Source of the DNA: Chloroflexota bacterium
GTDB taxonomy: Bacteria > Chloroflexota > Anaerolineae > Anaerolineales > Villigracilaceae
Direction of reading: 5' to 3'
NCBI GenBank assembly: GCA_013388685.1
Contig: JACAET010000024.1
Location: 62,001 to 126,000 of the forward strand
Length of the DNA stretch: 64,000 nt
Notes under the pieces: generated by a model
Databases searched by the model: none
Seen by the model: the letters and a program-made list of their open reading frames with translations, nothing else
Told to the model about the DNA's origin: nothing
Shown here: in pieces, positions 10,241 through 18,565 of the stretch
How the letters are laid out: each line of letters opens with the position of its first letter
Position numbering within the stretch: the stretch's first letter is position 1
Program-made: the position numbers and the translations under genes

Positions 10241-11238
10241 TTTATCTTGCCCTTTCCCCGATCTGCCGGCGCCTGCCGCGCGGCGTTTTCCGCCTTGTAA
10301 TCTCCGCCCGGTACTGTGGTGCTGTGCAGGATTTCCTCCACGATGCGGTCGGCGCTCAATTCGCGCAAACGCGCCGCAGGCGAGACAATGACGCGGTGAC
10401 CCAGCACCGGTACTGCCAGCGCCTTGATATCGTCTGGCAGGACATGATCGCGACCCAGCAGGGCGGCGCGCGCCTGCCCGGCGCGGAACAACGCCAAACT
10501 GCCTCTCGGGCTCGCGCCCAGGTATACGTCGCTGCTCTGGCGCGTGCGCCCGACGAGATCGATGATATATCGTTGGATGGCGGGGGAGACAAACACCTCG
10601 CGCACCGCCTTGATCGCCGCCAGCACTTCCCTGACCTTGAGCACCGGTTTGAGAGTCTCGATGGGGTGGCGGAGTTGTTGTCCGTTCATGATCTTCATTT
10701 CTTCGGACGATGTGGGGTATCCCATGCGCACGCGCAGGAGAAATCGGTCGAGCTGCGCTTCAGGGAGAGGGAACGTGCCTTCGTATTCGATGGGGTTCTG
10801 GGTGGCAAGCACCATGAACGGCTGTTCCAGCGGGTGTGTCACGCCGTCCACGGTGACCTGCCGCTCCTCCATCGCTTCGAGCAGGGCGGCTTGCGTTTTG
10901 GGCGTGGCGCGGTTGACCTCGTCTGCCAGTACGATCTGTCCCATCACCGGACCCGGTCGGAATTCGAAGACGCGCTTCTGCTGGTTGTAGATGGAAACGC
11001 CTGTCACATCGCTGGGGAGCATGTCGGGCGTGAACTGAATGCGGTTGAACGTGCAATCGAGCGATTTTGCCAGACTGCGCGCCAGCATGGTTTTGCCCAC
11101 GCCCGGCACGTCTTCGATCAGGATGTGACCCTGACATAACAAGCCGATGACCGCCAGTTCGATGGCGCTGCGCTTGCCGACGATCACCTGTTCCAAATTC
11201 CCCATCAGGCGGTCGCCAAATTCCTTGATGTCTGCCAT
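10237..11238 (-). CDS. MoxR-family AAA+ ATPase
   Basis: A 333-residue AAA+ chaperone-like ATPase. Walker A is [11 protein letters not shown] (about residues 44-54), Walker B is [23 protein letters not shown], and sensor regions follow ([23 protein letters not shown]). The start at 11238 (MADIKEF) is set by AGGA about eight bases upstream; the open frame extends a further 93 codons but that part has no family similarity. MoxR proteins use ATP to remodel or insert cofactors into client proteins, usually with a vWA/DUF58 partner, which is encoded next with a 4-base overlap. The client here is unknown. Confidence 0.93.
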   Translation of the reverse strand: MADIKEFGDRLMGNLEQVIVGKRSAIELAVIGLLCQGHILIEDVPGVGKTMLARSLAKSLDCTFNRIQFTPDMLPSDVTGVSIYNQQKRVFEFRPGPVMGQIVLADEVNRATPKTQAALLEAMEERQVTVDGVTHPLEQPFMVLATQNPIEYEGTFPLPEAQLDRFLLRVRMGYPTSSEEMKIMNGQQLRHPIETLKPVLKVREVLAAIKAVREVFVSPAIQRYIIDLVGRTRQSSDVYLGASPRGSLALFRAGQARAALLGRDHVLPDDIKALAVPVLGHRVIVSPAARLRELSADRIVEEILHSTTVPGGDYKAENAARQAPADRGKGKIK

Positions 11239-11414
11239 TTCAAAAGTCCTTTCGGATGCGGTGGTATGACGAATGTTTCGCTTGCACCGCTTCGATTGTA
11301 CGAGAGTTGAAGGGGGTGGACAAGTGAGTCTTCTCCTCCTGTGGAGGGGTCTCCATCTGCCTTGCCGAAGGGTTTTCCCTCCCGCAGGCAGATATTCTCC
11401 CGCGTTTGCCGCGC

Positions 11415-12614
11415 TTACAACCGCCTGCCGGTCTGTGTGTCGAAAAAATGCAAACGCCCGGGGTCCAGTTGTACATAGACCCATTGCCCGAGGCGCGGTT
11501 TTTCTTCCATTGGACACAGTCCCGAACAGGCAATCCTACCCATGCGGATGTAGACGATCTCGACGCGGCGCGCCAGGTCCGGTTCGAGCGCTTCGACCTC
11601 CGCCCGAAACTGAATCGTCCCATCCGGCATTCGCTCCCCTGAAAACCGCTGGGTTGAGACTGTCGAAACCTTCACATCCTCGCGCCGCGTCCCGAGGATG
11701 ACCTGCTGTCCATCGCGGACGATTGGGAAGCTCCGTTTCGGGAGGGGAAACGCAATCCCGTCAACGATCAGCCGTCCCCCCGAGATCGAACCGCTGGGAA
11801 ACAAGTCCATGGGAGGAAGACCCAGGAATCCTGCCACGAAAATGCTGGCGGGCGCCTGAGTCAATTCGTCATACGTCCCCACCTGTTCGATCCGTCCTGC
11901 GTGCATGACGACGATCCGGTCGGCAAGCGCGACCGCCTCCACCTGATCGTGCGTAACATACAGACTGGTGATGCCAAACCTGTGCAGGAGACGTTTGATC
12001 TCGGCGCGGGTTTGGACGCGCAGTTTGGCGTCGAGGCTGGAGAGCGGTTCATCGAACAGGAACACCTTCGGCGAGCGGACGATGGCGCGGGCGATGGCGA
12101 CGCGTTGTTTTTCTCCGCCGGAGAGTTTGCCGGGCTTGCGCGGCAGAAGTTCCTTGAAGCCGATGCCCATCAGTTCGGACGTGTACTCGATGCGTTGGCG
12201 GGTTTCCTCCTCGCGGATCTCGTGCATCTTGAAAAAGAAGGACAGATTACCTTCGTTGTTGAAGTTCGGGTAGAGCGCATAGTTCTGAAAGACCATGCCG
12301 ATATAACGCTCGCCCGGAGGAATGTCCTTCATATCCACGCCATCGTAGAACACATGCCCCGAATAATTCCTTTCGATGCCTGCCGCCACGCGCAATAACG
12401 TGCTCTTCCCGCATCCTGAAGGACCGACGATCACAAAGGTCTGACCGTCGGGAACGGTCAGGTTGACATCCTCCAGGGCGAGGATGCCCCTTTGGGTGCC
12501 CCTGGGCAGATCTTCCATGTTGCTCTCTCTGCGAATCTGGAACAACCTGGGCACAGGCGCACTCAGGGACGTGGGGTATTCGAACCCGACATGTTCAAAC
12601 CGTATCTCTGCCAC
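11415..12614 (-). CDS. Orphan ABC transporter ATPase, MalK/UgpC/MsiK type
   Basis: A 399-residue ATPase of the carbohydrate-uptake ABC family (CUT1). Walker A is [12 protein letters not shown], the ABC signature [14 protein letters not shown] and Walker [16 protein letters not shown]. The roughly 150-residue C-terminal extension has the OB-fold regulatory character of MalK ([19 protein letters not shown]). Between the first strand and Walker A there is an unusual insertion of about 25 residues (residues 15-42). No permease or binding protein is adjacent, and such orphan ATPases (MsiK in actinomycetes) energise several sugar importers. The ATPase-less importer at 43.9-47.5 kb is an obvious candidate partner. 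Confidence 0.9.
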   Translation of the reverse strand: MAEIRFEHVGFEYPTSLSAPVPRLFQIRRESNMEDLPRGTQRGILALEDVNLTVPDGQTFVIVGPSGCGKSTLLRVAAGIERNYSGHVFYDGVDMKDIPPGERYIGMVFQNYALYPNFNNEGNLSFFFKMHEIREEETRQRIEYTSELMGIGFKELLPRKPGKLSGGEKQRVAIARAIVRSPKVFLFDEPLSSLDAKLRVQTRAEIKRLLHRFGITSLYVTHDQVEAVALADRIVVMHAGRIEQVGTYDELTQAPASIFVAGFLGLPPMDLFPSGSISGGRLIVDGIAFPLPKRSFPIVRDGQQVILGTRREDVKVSTVSTQRFSGERMPDGTIQFRAEVEALEPDLARRVEIVYIRMGRIACSGLCPMEEKPRLGQWVYVQLDPGRLHFFDTQTGRRL

Positions 12615-12783
12615 GAGGTCTCCGTATGAATTGTATCACCGGCGGGTTGGCGGCTGGCAAGGCGGAGCAGGTTAACGGCATGATAAGTAAATCGTCGGAA
12701 GTTCCTTTGCAGAATATTGGCCGCCGGTCATAGACCAAGGTTTGCCGCTGACGTTCCACTCACGTACGGCGGGTAAATGAAAG

Positions 12784-12806
12784 ACCGCACCCACTGGGTG
12801 CGGTCG
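12784..12806 (-). terminator. Rho-independent terminator after pckA
   Basis: GACCGCACCC (12784-12793) and GGGTGCGGTC (12797-12806) form a perfect 10-bp stem with a 3-base loop. Read on the minus strand it is followed by TTTCATTT, and it sits just after the pckA stop codon. Confidence 0.85.
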
Positions 12807-12818
12807 TCTTGTCCGCCT

Positions 12819-14465
12819 TTACGCTTTGGGTCCTGCCTCGATCACTTCCCTTGGCGTTTGATCCTCGAATTTACCGAAATTCTGTATGAAGCGCATTGCC
12901 AGGTCTTTATACCGGTGGTCGTATTCCTTTTTGTCAGCCCACGAGGAGGAGGGGTCGAGAACTTCAGCGGGAACCCCCGGACATTCCGTTGGTACCTCGA
13001 AGCCGAAGACCGGGTCGGTTTTGTACGGCACAGGGTCGAGTTTGCCGGTCAGTGCGGCGTTGAGCAGGGCGCGCGTGTAGCGGATGGAAATCCGCTTGCC
13101 CACGCCATACGGACCTCCCACCCAGCCGGTGTTTACCAGCCAGCACTTGACGCCGTGGCGTTCGATTTTATTTTTGAGCAGTTCAGCATACTTGTACGGA
13201 TGATGCACCATGAACGGACCGCCGAAGCAGGCGGAGAACGTCATCTCCGGCTCGTCGCGCAGACCGATTTCTGTCCCGCCCACTTTGGAGGTGTACCCCG
13301 AAATGAACTGGTACAGCGCCTGATTGGGCGTGAGCCGCGCAATGGGCGGCATCACGCCGTTGGCGTCGCAGGTCAGCAAAATGATGTTCTTCGGGTGACC
13401 TGCTTTCTTCTCCGGCACGGCGTTGGCGATGAATTCGAGCGGGTACGAAGCGCGGGTGTTTTCGGTGATCGAGTCGTCGTCCAGGTCAATGAAGCGGGTG
13501 ACCGGGTCGAAGGTCACGTTTTCGAGAATCGTCCCGAACATTTTGGTCGTGGCATAAATTTGCGGCTCTGCCTCGGCAGACAAGCCAATCACTTTGGCGT
13601 AACACCCGCCTTCGAAGTTGAAGACGCCGTCGTCGCTCCAGCCGTGTTCGTCATCGCCGATGAGGCGGCGCGTCGGGTCGGCGGAGAGGGTGGTCTTGCC
13701 GGTTCCGCTCAAGCCGAAGAACAGCGCCACATCGTTGGGATCCTCGGGACTGACGTTTGCTGAGCAGTGCATGGAAAGCACGCCCTCCAGCGGGAGCAGG
13801 TAGTTCAAGAGCGTAAACACCGATTTCTTCAGCTCGCCGGCGTAGAGCGTGTTGCCGACAATTGCCAGCCGCTTCTCGAAGTTCAAAATGATGAACGTCT
13901 CGCTGTTGGTATTGTCCACAGCGGGGGAGGATTTGAAACCGGGCGCGGCGACAATGGTAAAGTCTGGCACGAAGCGCTTGTATGCTTCCAGCGATTGGGG
14001 CGCGATGAACATATTGCGGATGAACATGGAGTGCCAGGCGTGCTCGGTCACAAAGCGCACGGCGAGGCGGTATTTTTCGTCTGCGCCGGCGTACGTATCC
14101 TGAACAAAAACATCCTTGCCCTGCAGGTAACCGAGCAGGCGGGCATAGAGCGCATCGAACTTCTCGATTTCGAACGGACGGTTATACACCCCCCACCAAA
14201 TGTTGTTCTCCGAATCGATGTGACGGACGACAAACTTGTCGTTGGCAGAGCGCGCCGTGTGTTTGCCCGTATACGCAACGAACGGACCGCCGCGCACCGT
14301 GACGCCTTCGCCGCGAAAGACCGCCTCCTCATACAGGGCTTCGGTCGCCAAATTCCAGTATGCCAGGCGCAAATTGGAGATGCCGATGGCGGAGAGATTC
14401 AAATCTGCCTTGCGAATTTGGGCAATTGCCTCGGCTGGGGTTTTGATGTTCAATAAGTTGTTCAT
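12819..14465 (-). CDS. pckA: Phosphoenolpyruvate carboxykinase (ATP)
   Basis: A 548-residue ATP-dependent PEPCK that interconverts oxaloacetate plus ATP with PEP, CO2 and ADP. The kinase-1a P-loop is GLSGTGKTTLSADP (about residue 250), followed by the metal-site stretch GDDEHGWSDDGVFNFEGGCYAK and by ENTRASYPLEFI. The length matches bacterial ATP-type enzymes (about 530-550), not GTP-type. The start at 14465 (MNNLLNI) leaves two bases after the aminotransferase stop; an ATG at 14477 would overlap that gene. A terminator follows. The pairing with an aminotransferase suggests the route aspartate to oxaloacetate to PEP, or the reverse anaplerotic direction. Confidence 0.96.
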   Translation of the reverse strand: MNNLLNIKTPAEAIAQIRKADLNLSAIGISNLRLAYWNLATEALYEEAVFRGEGVTVRGGPFVAYTGKHTARSANDKFVVRHIDSENNIWWGVYNRPFEIEKFDALYARLLGYLQGKDVFVQDTYAGADEKYRLAVRFVTEHAWHSMFIRNMFIAPQSLEAYKRFVPDFTIVAAPGFKSSPAVDNTNSETFIILNFEKRLAIVGNTLYAGELKKSVFTLLNYLLPLEGVLSMHCSANVSPEDPNDVALFFGLSGTGKTTLSADPTRRLIGDDEHGWSDDGVFNFEGGCYAKVIGLSAEAEPQIYATTKMFGTILENVTFDPVTRFIDLDDDSITENTRASYPLEFIANAVPEKKAGHPKNIILLTCDANGVMPPIARLTPNQALYQFISGYTSKVGGTEIGLRDEPEMTFSACFGGPFMVHHPYKYAELLKNKIERHGVKCWLVNTGWVGGPYGVGKRISIRYTRALLNAALTGKLDPVPYKTDPVFGFEVPTECPGVPAEVLDPSSSWADKKEYDHRYKDLAMRFIQNFGKFEDQTPREVIEAGPKA

Positions 14466-14467
14466 GG

Positions 14468-15685
14468 TTACATCCAATCCCGGATCATTTTCTTGTCACC
14501 GATGTAAATTTCATTGGGGCTGGTGGGATCGAGCGCCCATTTGATGCGGGCGATGCCTTCGGTCACATCCTTGACCGAGCCGGAAAACGAAATGCGGATA
14601 TGTCCTTCCATCCCAAACTCACGTCCTGGCACCGTCACCACCATCGCTTTTTTGAGCAGGAAGCGCGAAACCTCCACCGAATTGCCATTGAAAGCGCGGA
14701 TGTCGGGCAGAGCATAAAACGTTCCCTGCGGTTCGATCAGGCGGATGCCGTTGAACGATTTGATTTCCTGCAACAGCACGTCGCGGTTGTTCTGAATTTG
14801 GAGACGCAGCGCCTCCACCACCGACTGCAAGCCGTTCAGCGCCCCCTCCGCCGCCGCCTGGCTGACGGGGGATACGCCCGATGTTGTCTGCACGATGACG
14901 TTGGTCATCACCCGTACCAGCGCGCGCGGCGCGATCACCCAGCCCACGCGAAAGCCGGTCATGCCATACAACTTCGCCACACCGTTCACCACGACGACAT
15001 GCGAGTCTTCGATGTGTTTCTTTGTGAAATGGTAGGCAGGGACCGCGCGGTTCCCGTCAAAGGTCAGTTTATGGTAGATGTCGTCGCAGATCATGAAGAT
15101 GCCCTTGCGTTCGCAAAGTTCCACGATCTGTTCGATCAACTCGGGTGGATAGATCACGCCCGAGGGGTTGTTTGGGCTGTTGACGATGATCGCCCGCGTG
15201 GAGGAGGTGATCGCCCGTTCGATATCTTCGAAGCGAGGCGTGAAAGTGCCGTCTTCGGGCGTCACCACCACCGGTCTGCCCATGCACATCTTGATGATTT
15301 CAGCGTAGGAAACCCAGTAGGGGGCGATGATGATGACCTCGTCCTGGGGGTTCAGGATGCTGAAGATGAGGTTGAAAAGGGATTGTTTGGCTCCGTTGGT
15401 GACAATCACATTTTCCGGGGCGACGAGCCGGTCGTAATTCTCCTCCGTATAGCGGATGATCGCCTTTTTCAACGAAGGCACGCCGTCTGGCGCGACGTAT
15501 TTCACCTCGCCGCTGATCAATTTGGCGGCGGAAGACAGAATGGCGGCGATGGGGGTCTTGTTTTTGGGTTCGCCGATGCCCAGGTTAATGACCGCTTCTC
15601 CCCGTTCTCTTAATTGGCGCGCTTCCTCGTTCAGCGCGAAGGTCGGCGATTCGGCGATTTCACTTGCCAGTTTGCTGAGTTTCAT
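14468..15685 (-). CDS. Class I/II pyridoxal-phosphate aminotransferase (aspartate aminotransferase type)
   Basis: A 405-residue fold-type I aminotransferase. The substrate/cofactor stretch NSPNNPSGVIYP, the aspartate that binds the PLP nitrogen (CDDIYH) and the PLP lysine region NGVAKLYGMTGFRVGW are present, with the conserved arginine in HIRISFSGS near the C-terminus. It is closest in look to the 1-gamma aspartate aminotransferases of thermophiles and Gram-positives, which act on aspartate/2-oxoglutarate. Substrate range is inferred. It is immediately upstream of pckA with essentially no gap, so the two form one operon. The leader holds palindromes. Confidence 0.9.
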   Translation of the reverse strand: MKLSKLASEIAESPTFALNEEARQLRERGEAVINLGIGEPKNKTPIAAILSSAAKLISGEVKYVAPDGVPSLKKAIIRYTEENYDRLVAPENVIVTNGAKQSLFNLIFSILNPQDEVIIIAPYWVSYAEIIKMCMGRPVVVTPEDGTFTPRFEDIERAITSSTRAIIVNSPNNPSGVIYPPELIEQIVELCERKGIFMICDDIYHKLTFDGNRAVPAYHFTKKHIEDSHVVVVNGVAKLYGMTGFRVGWVIAPRALVRVMTNVIVQTTSGVSPVSQAAAEGALNGLQSVVEALRLQIQNNRDVLLQEIKSFNGIRLIEPQGTFYALPDIRAFNGNSVEVSRFLLKKAMVVTVPGREFGMEGHIRISFSGSVKDVTEGIARIKWALDPTSPNEIYIGDKKMIRDWM

Positions 15686-15706
15686 ATCTGCTCCGGTTAA
15701 AAAATC

Positions 15707-15812
15707 ATCTGGTCAGGATGAAAGCGACCTGACCAGATACAACTTGATGACCGCACGAAAAGCGGCTCTGACCACATATGTGTCAGACAAAGCCATCATG
15801 GGCGTGATTATA
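15707..15812 (-). promoter_or_regulatory. Promoter and palindromes in the aminotransferase-pckA leader
   Basis: On the minus strand a TATAAT box lies at 15812-15807. Between it and the aminotransferase start are two dyads. One is ATCTGGTCAGG (15707-15717) with CCTGACCAGAT (15728-15738), a perfect 11-bp inverted repeat. The other is TCTGAC (15767-15772) with GTCAGA (15782-15787) around CATATG. Both share a TGGTCAG/CTGACCA-like half-site, so they could be binding sites of one GntR-like regulator, or a leader hairpin. The -35 box is poor. Confidence 0.45.
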
Positions 15813-15860
15813 CTACAGGGAAATTTGGGTCTTTACAGGATGAAACTCACGAAAACCGCC

Positions 15861-15888
15861 TTGCGATTGTCCGAAGAACGCCTATAAT
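15861..15888 (+). promoter_or_regulatory. Promoter of the SLATT/DUF4231 gene
   Basis: TTGCGA (15861-15866) and TATAAT (15883-15888) are spaced by 16 bases, 32 bases before the chosen start codon. A GGAGG ribosome site (15912-15916) follows. Confidence 0.6.
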
Positions 15889-15920
15889 TGCGATTAACCA
15901 ATCCCATTTGCGGAGGAACC

Positions 15921-16481
15921 ATGGCAGAGGCATCCAGCGGCGACAAGTACGCGCAATTGACCGGAAAGATAGACGATCTCGACAAATACGTCCATCAGAC
16001 CTACGAAAAGCAGATTGACTGGTATTGGAAGGCAAGCGGCGCAAACAAAAAGAGTTATAAGCGCTACCGTTTCTGGACCATTGTGCTTGGCTCACTGGTT
16101 ACGCTCATTGCCTCCCTGACGACCACTGAAGTGATTACGGCAAACGAAACCATCCGGCGCATCTTTACCATTCTCACCCCTGTCCTTGCCGCCATGTTGA
16201 CGATCATCAATACGCTGTCTCAGAACTTTCAATGGGGTGCGACCTGGCGCGACATGGTCGTGAACGCCACCCGCCTCCAAAGAGAGGAGAATCGCTTCCT
16301 TGCCACCGACCCCAAGGATCGTAAGTACAAAAAGGAATTGATTCTGATTCACAACATCGTCCTGGAGGAGACCGAGTCTTTTTTCAAGCGCATTCTCGAC
16401 ACGGAAACCGTGCCAATGGAAGCGCCCGAATCCAAAACTGAAGCGGATTTCGATGAAGCAGAAGGATCCCCCGCTGGGTAG
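15921..16481 (+). CDS. DUF4231/SLATT-domain membrane protein
   Basis: A 186-residue protein with a helical N-terminal part, two membrane helices (about residues 53-74 and 83-104) separated by a short loop, and a long charged C-terminal helix region. The order fits the SLATT (SMODS and SLOG-associating two-TM) superfamily, DUF4231 branch. SLATT proteins are proposed pore-forming effectors in nucleotide-signalled conflict systems, but many DUF4231 genes are solitary. No SMODS cyclase or SLOG gene is adjacent here. The start at 15921 is set by GGAGG four bases upstream. Function is not established. Confidence 0.7.
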   Translation: MAEASSGDKYAQLTGKIDDLDKYVHQTYEKQIDWYWKASGANKKSYKRYRFWTIVLGSLVTLIASLTTTEVITANETIRRIFTILTPVLAAMLTIINTLSQNFQWGATWRDMVVNATRLQREENRFLATDPKDRKYKKELILIHNIVLEETESFFKRILDTETVPMEAPESKTEADFDEAEGSPAG

Positions 16482-16486
16482 ACCGG

Positions 16487-16516
16487 CAAAATCGGGATGA
16501 GCGCCTCATCCCGATT
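16487..16516. terminator. Terminator hairpin between convergent genes
   Basis: AATCGGGATGAG (16490-16501) and CTCATCCCGATT (16505-16516) form a perfect 12-bp stem with a 3-base loop. Read on the minus strand it runs into TTTTG, suiting termination of the PLD gene; it also closes the SLATT gene from the other side. Confidence 0.75.
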
Positions 16517-16527
16517 GCTTGATCCGA

Positions 16528-17775
16528 TCAATCACAGCCCATGTCTGCGGGTTTGGGGTCCCTGCCAATCGCCCAGACCCGCTCGAATTCCTCCACGTAC
16601 CGCCGGGCAATATCGGGGTTGTCAATGATAATGACGTTTTCGTCATTGGTTGTCTCTGCTCGTGTGGAAAAGTTCAAAGAACCGGTGATTACATAGCGTT
16701 CGTCCACCACAATGACTTTGTGATGCAGAAAGCCTCCATTGCCGTCCTGACGCACCGGCACATCTCCGCAGAACAGCGTGCGCAATTCGGAGGATTCGGA
16801 TGTGCTCCCGAACGCCTCGAAGACCCCGGCAACATCCAGCCCGCGTAATCTTGCCTGGATCATCGCGTCGGCAAGGGGGTAATCGGTAAAGCTGAACGCC
16901 ATGAAATAGACATTCGATTGCGCCCCCTGTACGAAGGGAATGATTACGCTTTCCAGGACGGGATCCTCGGAGGTGAAGATGACCAAAATCTGGCTTCCCT
17001 CTATCGTCAGGGATTGATCCGCCAGTGTGGAAGGCGAATTGGCGCCGAATTGACCGTTCCACATTTCGTCGAACTCCCGTTCGTAGATGGCTCCCAATTC
17101 GGGTGAACGGATGACGATCACGTTGTTGTTTTGATCGTAGATGCCGCTCTTTGTCACGTTGGTCGAGCCGGTCCACACGATTTGGCGGTCGAAGATCCAG
17201 AATTTATTGTGCATAAAGGCGGTGCGCCCAAGGTCGTCCCTCACCTCGATGCCGGCGTTCCTCAACATGGCAAATTGACCGTGTCCCGGTTCCTGATCCG
17301 CGAGCAGACCGTGTTCGTCGTCTGTCACCCAGCGCACGTCTACTCCGCGCGCGTTTGCCGCGATCAACGCCTGGGCGACGTTGGTCAGGTCGAACTCGAA
17401 AGAGGCGATGTGAATGCTCGATTGCGCGGCGTTGATATACTGTATCAATTTCTCCTCGACGGAACCGCTGGGCACATTCGGGTTGCGATGGTTGACCGGG
17501 TCGGTAAAATACACCTCCCACCAGGCGCCGGATGCGGGCGGTTCCTGTCCGACGATGACCGGTGTATGGGTAAGGATATTCGGATTCGGCGCAAAGGGCG
17601 TATCGGTGATGAAAAGAGGCGGAAGAGATGGCGGGATGTCTGTTGCGGGGTCTTCCGAACCGGCGAGGTCGATCCCCAGCATGGCCGAGAACGCCCCGCA
17701 GATTGTCACCAGCACGAGAAGCAGTAAAACGAGAACGCCGCCCTGGGTTTTCGAAACGATCCGTTTTCTTGGCAT
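16528..17775 (-). CDS. Membrane-anchored phospholipase D-like protein
   Basis: A 415-residue protein with one N-terminal membrane helix (about residues 13-35) and two PLD catalytic HKD repeats. These are HNKFWIFD with GSTN following, and HHKVIVVD with GSLNFS following, so both half-sites are intact. PLD-superfamily enzymes include phospholipases, cardiolipin synthases and nucleases. The single anchor and lack of further membrane helices argue against cardiolipin synthase and for an exported phosphodiesterase or nuclease of the Nuc/PLD type. The substrate is unknown. It starts one base after the stop of an unknown gene upstream, forming a two-gene operon closed by the hairpin at 16487-16516. 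Confidence 0.85.
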   Translation of the reverse strand: MPRKRIVSKTQGGVLVLLLLVLVTICGAFSAMLGIDLAGSEDPATDIPPSLPPLFITDTPFAPNPNILTHTPVIVGQEPPASGAWWEVYFTDPVNHRNPNVPSGSVEEKLIQYINAAQSSIHIASFEFDLTNVAQALIAANARGVDVRWVTDDEHGLLADQEPGHGQFAMLRNAGIEVRDDLGRTAFMHNKFWIFDRQIVWTGSTNVTKSGIYDQNNNVIVIRSPELGAIYEREFDEMWNGQFGANSPSTLADQSLTIEGSQILVIFTSEDPVLESVIIPFVQGAQSNVYFMAFSFTDYPLADAMIQARLRGLDVAGVFEAFGSTSESSELRTLFCGDVPVRQDGNGGFLHHKVIVVDERYVITGSLNFSTRAETTNDENVIIIDNPDIARRYVEEFERVWAIGRDPKPADMGCD

Positions 17776-17776
17776 G

Positions 17777-18214
17777 TTATGATCCTCTAAACCTGTTTTC
17801 CTCGATGAAGCGTTTCAGCCATGCAATCGTCTTATCGGCGCGCTCGCCCGACTGCAATTGCGCTGTCGCCTCTTCCATGCGGGGCAGGGAAAAGGACTCG
17901 CCGAACAGAACCTTCGCCTGCTCTTCGGCGAGATTCCATAAGGTCAGCCTGGCGTCATCATCCAGAATATTGGTCTCCCCAACCCACCGCCCGAATGCGC
18001 GCAACATCAGGCGCAGGGCGCGCAGGCGCGGAGCAAGATATGCCTCGGCTGTTTCCTCATCCATACCGATCGTTTGTTGGACGATTTTTTTTGTTTCCGA
18101 TTCGCCCCATGCCAGTAACTGGTTTGCCGCTTCTTCCTCCAGCGAAGCGCCAAACGTTTCGTTTCCTATCAACCCCCCCATGATGCGATGAAATCTCTTA
18201 TCCAGTTCGCTCAT
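17777..18214 (-). CDS. Hypothetical helical protein, partner of the PLD-like gene
   Basis: A 145-residue, acidic, cytoplasmic-looking protein, largely helical, without cysteine pairs, membrane segments or known motifs. I do not recognise a family. Its stop codon lies one base from the start of the PLD-like gene, so the two are co-transcribed and probably co-translated. This tight coupling is the main evidence of a shared role. The start ATG at 18214 is the first in the frame. Confidence 0.65.
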   Translation of the reverse strand: MSELDKRFHRIMGGLIGNETFGASLEEEAANQLLAWGESETKKIVQQTIGMDEETAEAYLAPRLRALRLMLRAFGRWVGETNILDDDARLTLWNLAEEQAKVLFGESFSLPRMEEATAQLQSGERADKTIAWLKRFIEENRFRGS

Positions 18215-18565
18215 GGTGGGAGTATAGATAATATGGATGAAAAAAACAAGAGGGCAGAGTCCGGTCTGTTTTGAACGAGAGTTCGATTTTTTGTGTTCCG
18301 ACGAATCTTATGCAAGACCTCGAAAACGAACTTCGCGTAAGATTTATGCGGCAACAACCGCCGGTTTGATAGACTTCTTGCAAAAGTATTTTTAACCACA
18401 GATTTCACGGATTGACACGGATTTCTAAAAAACCAATTTGTGAAAATCTGTGTACTCCGTGGCAAAAATTGGTTGACGCCGTTTCTTACAAGGCTTATGC
18501 AAGAGGTCTAATACACAAAATCCGGCATTTCTGCAAAAGCGGGTTGTTTGAGTTTGTTCTTCTGC
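18215..18565. other. 351-base intergenic gap with a repeat element
   Basis: This gap between two minus-strand genes has no supportable gene. It is AT-richer than its surroundings and holds a palindromic element at 18369-18511 plus an extra copy of CTTATGCAAGA at 18307-18317. No promoter for either neighbour stands out. Confidence 0.6.
18369..18511. repeat. MITE-like element with nested inverted repeats
   Basis: The outer arms are ATAGACTTCTTGCAAAAG (18369-18386) and CTTATGCAAGAGGTCTAA (18494-18511), complementary at 15 of 18 positions. Inside, a left arm starting CCACAGATTTCACGGATT (18396) and a right arm ending at 18462 are inverted copies of the pattern CCACRGAnnnCACnGATTnnCAC. AACCAATTT/AAATTGG form a further short pair near the middle. 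There is no coding capacity. Confidence 0.6.

Noticed and set aside
8969..10300. A 443-codon plus-strand frame opposite the DUF58 gene
   Set aside because: Antisense shadow in GC-rich DNA; the DUF58 signature and GTGA coupling to moxR support the minus strand.
12630..12660. TTGCCA and TACAAT as a promoter for the orphan ATPase gene
   Set aside because: The boxes are weak and 19 bases apart, so not supportable as a feature.
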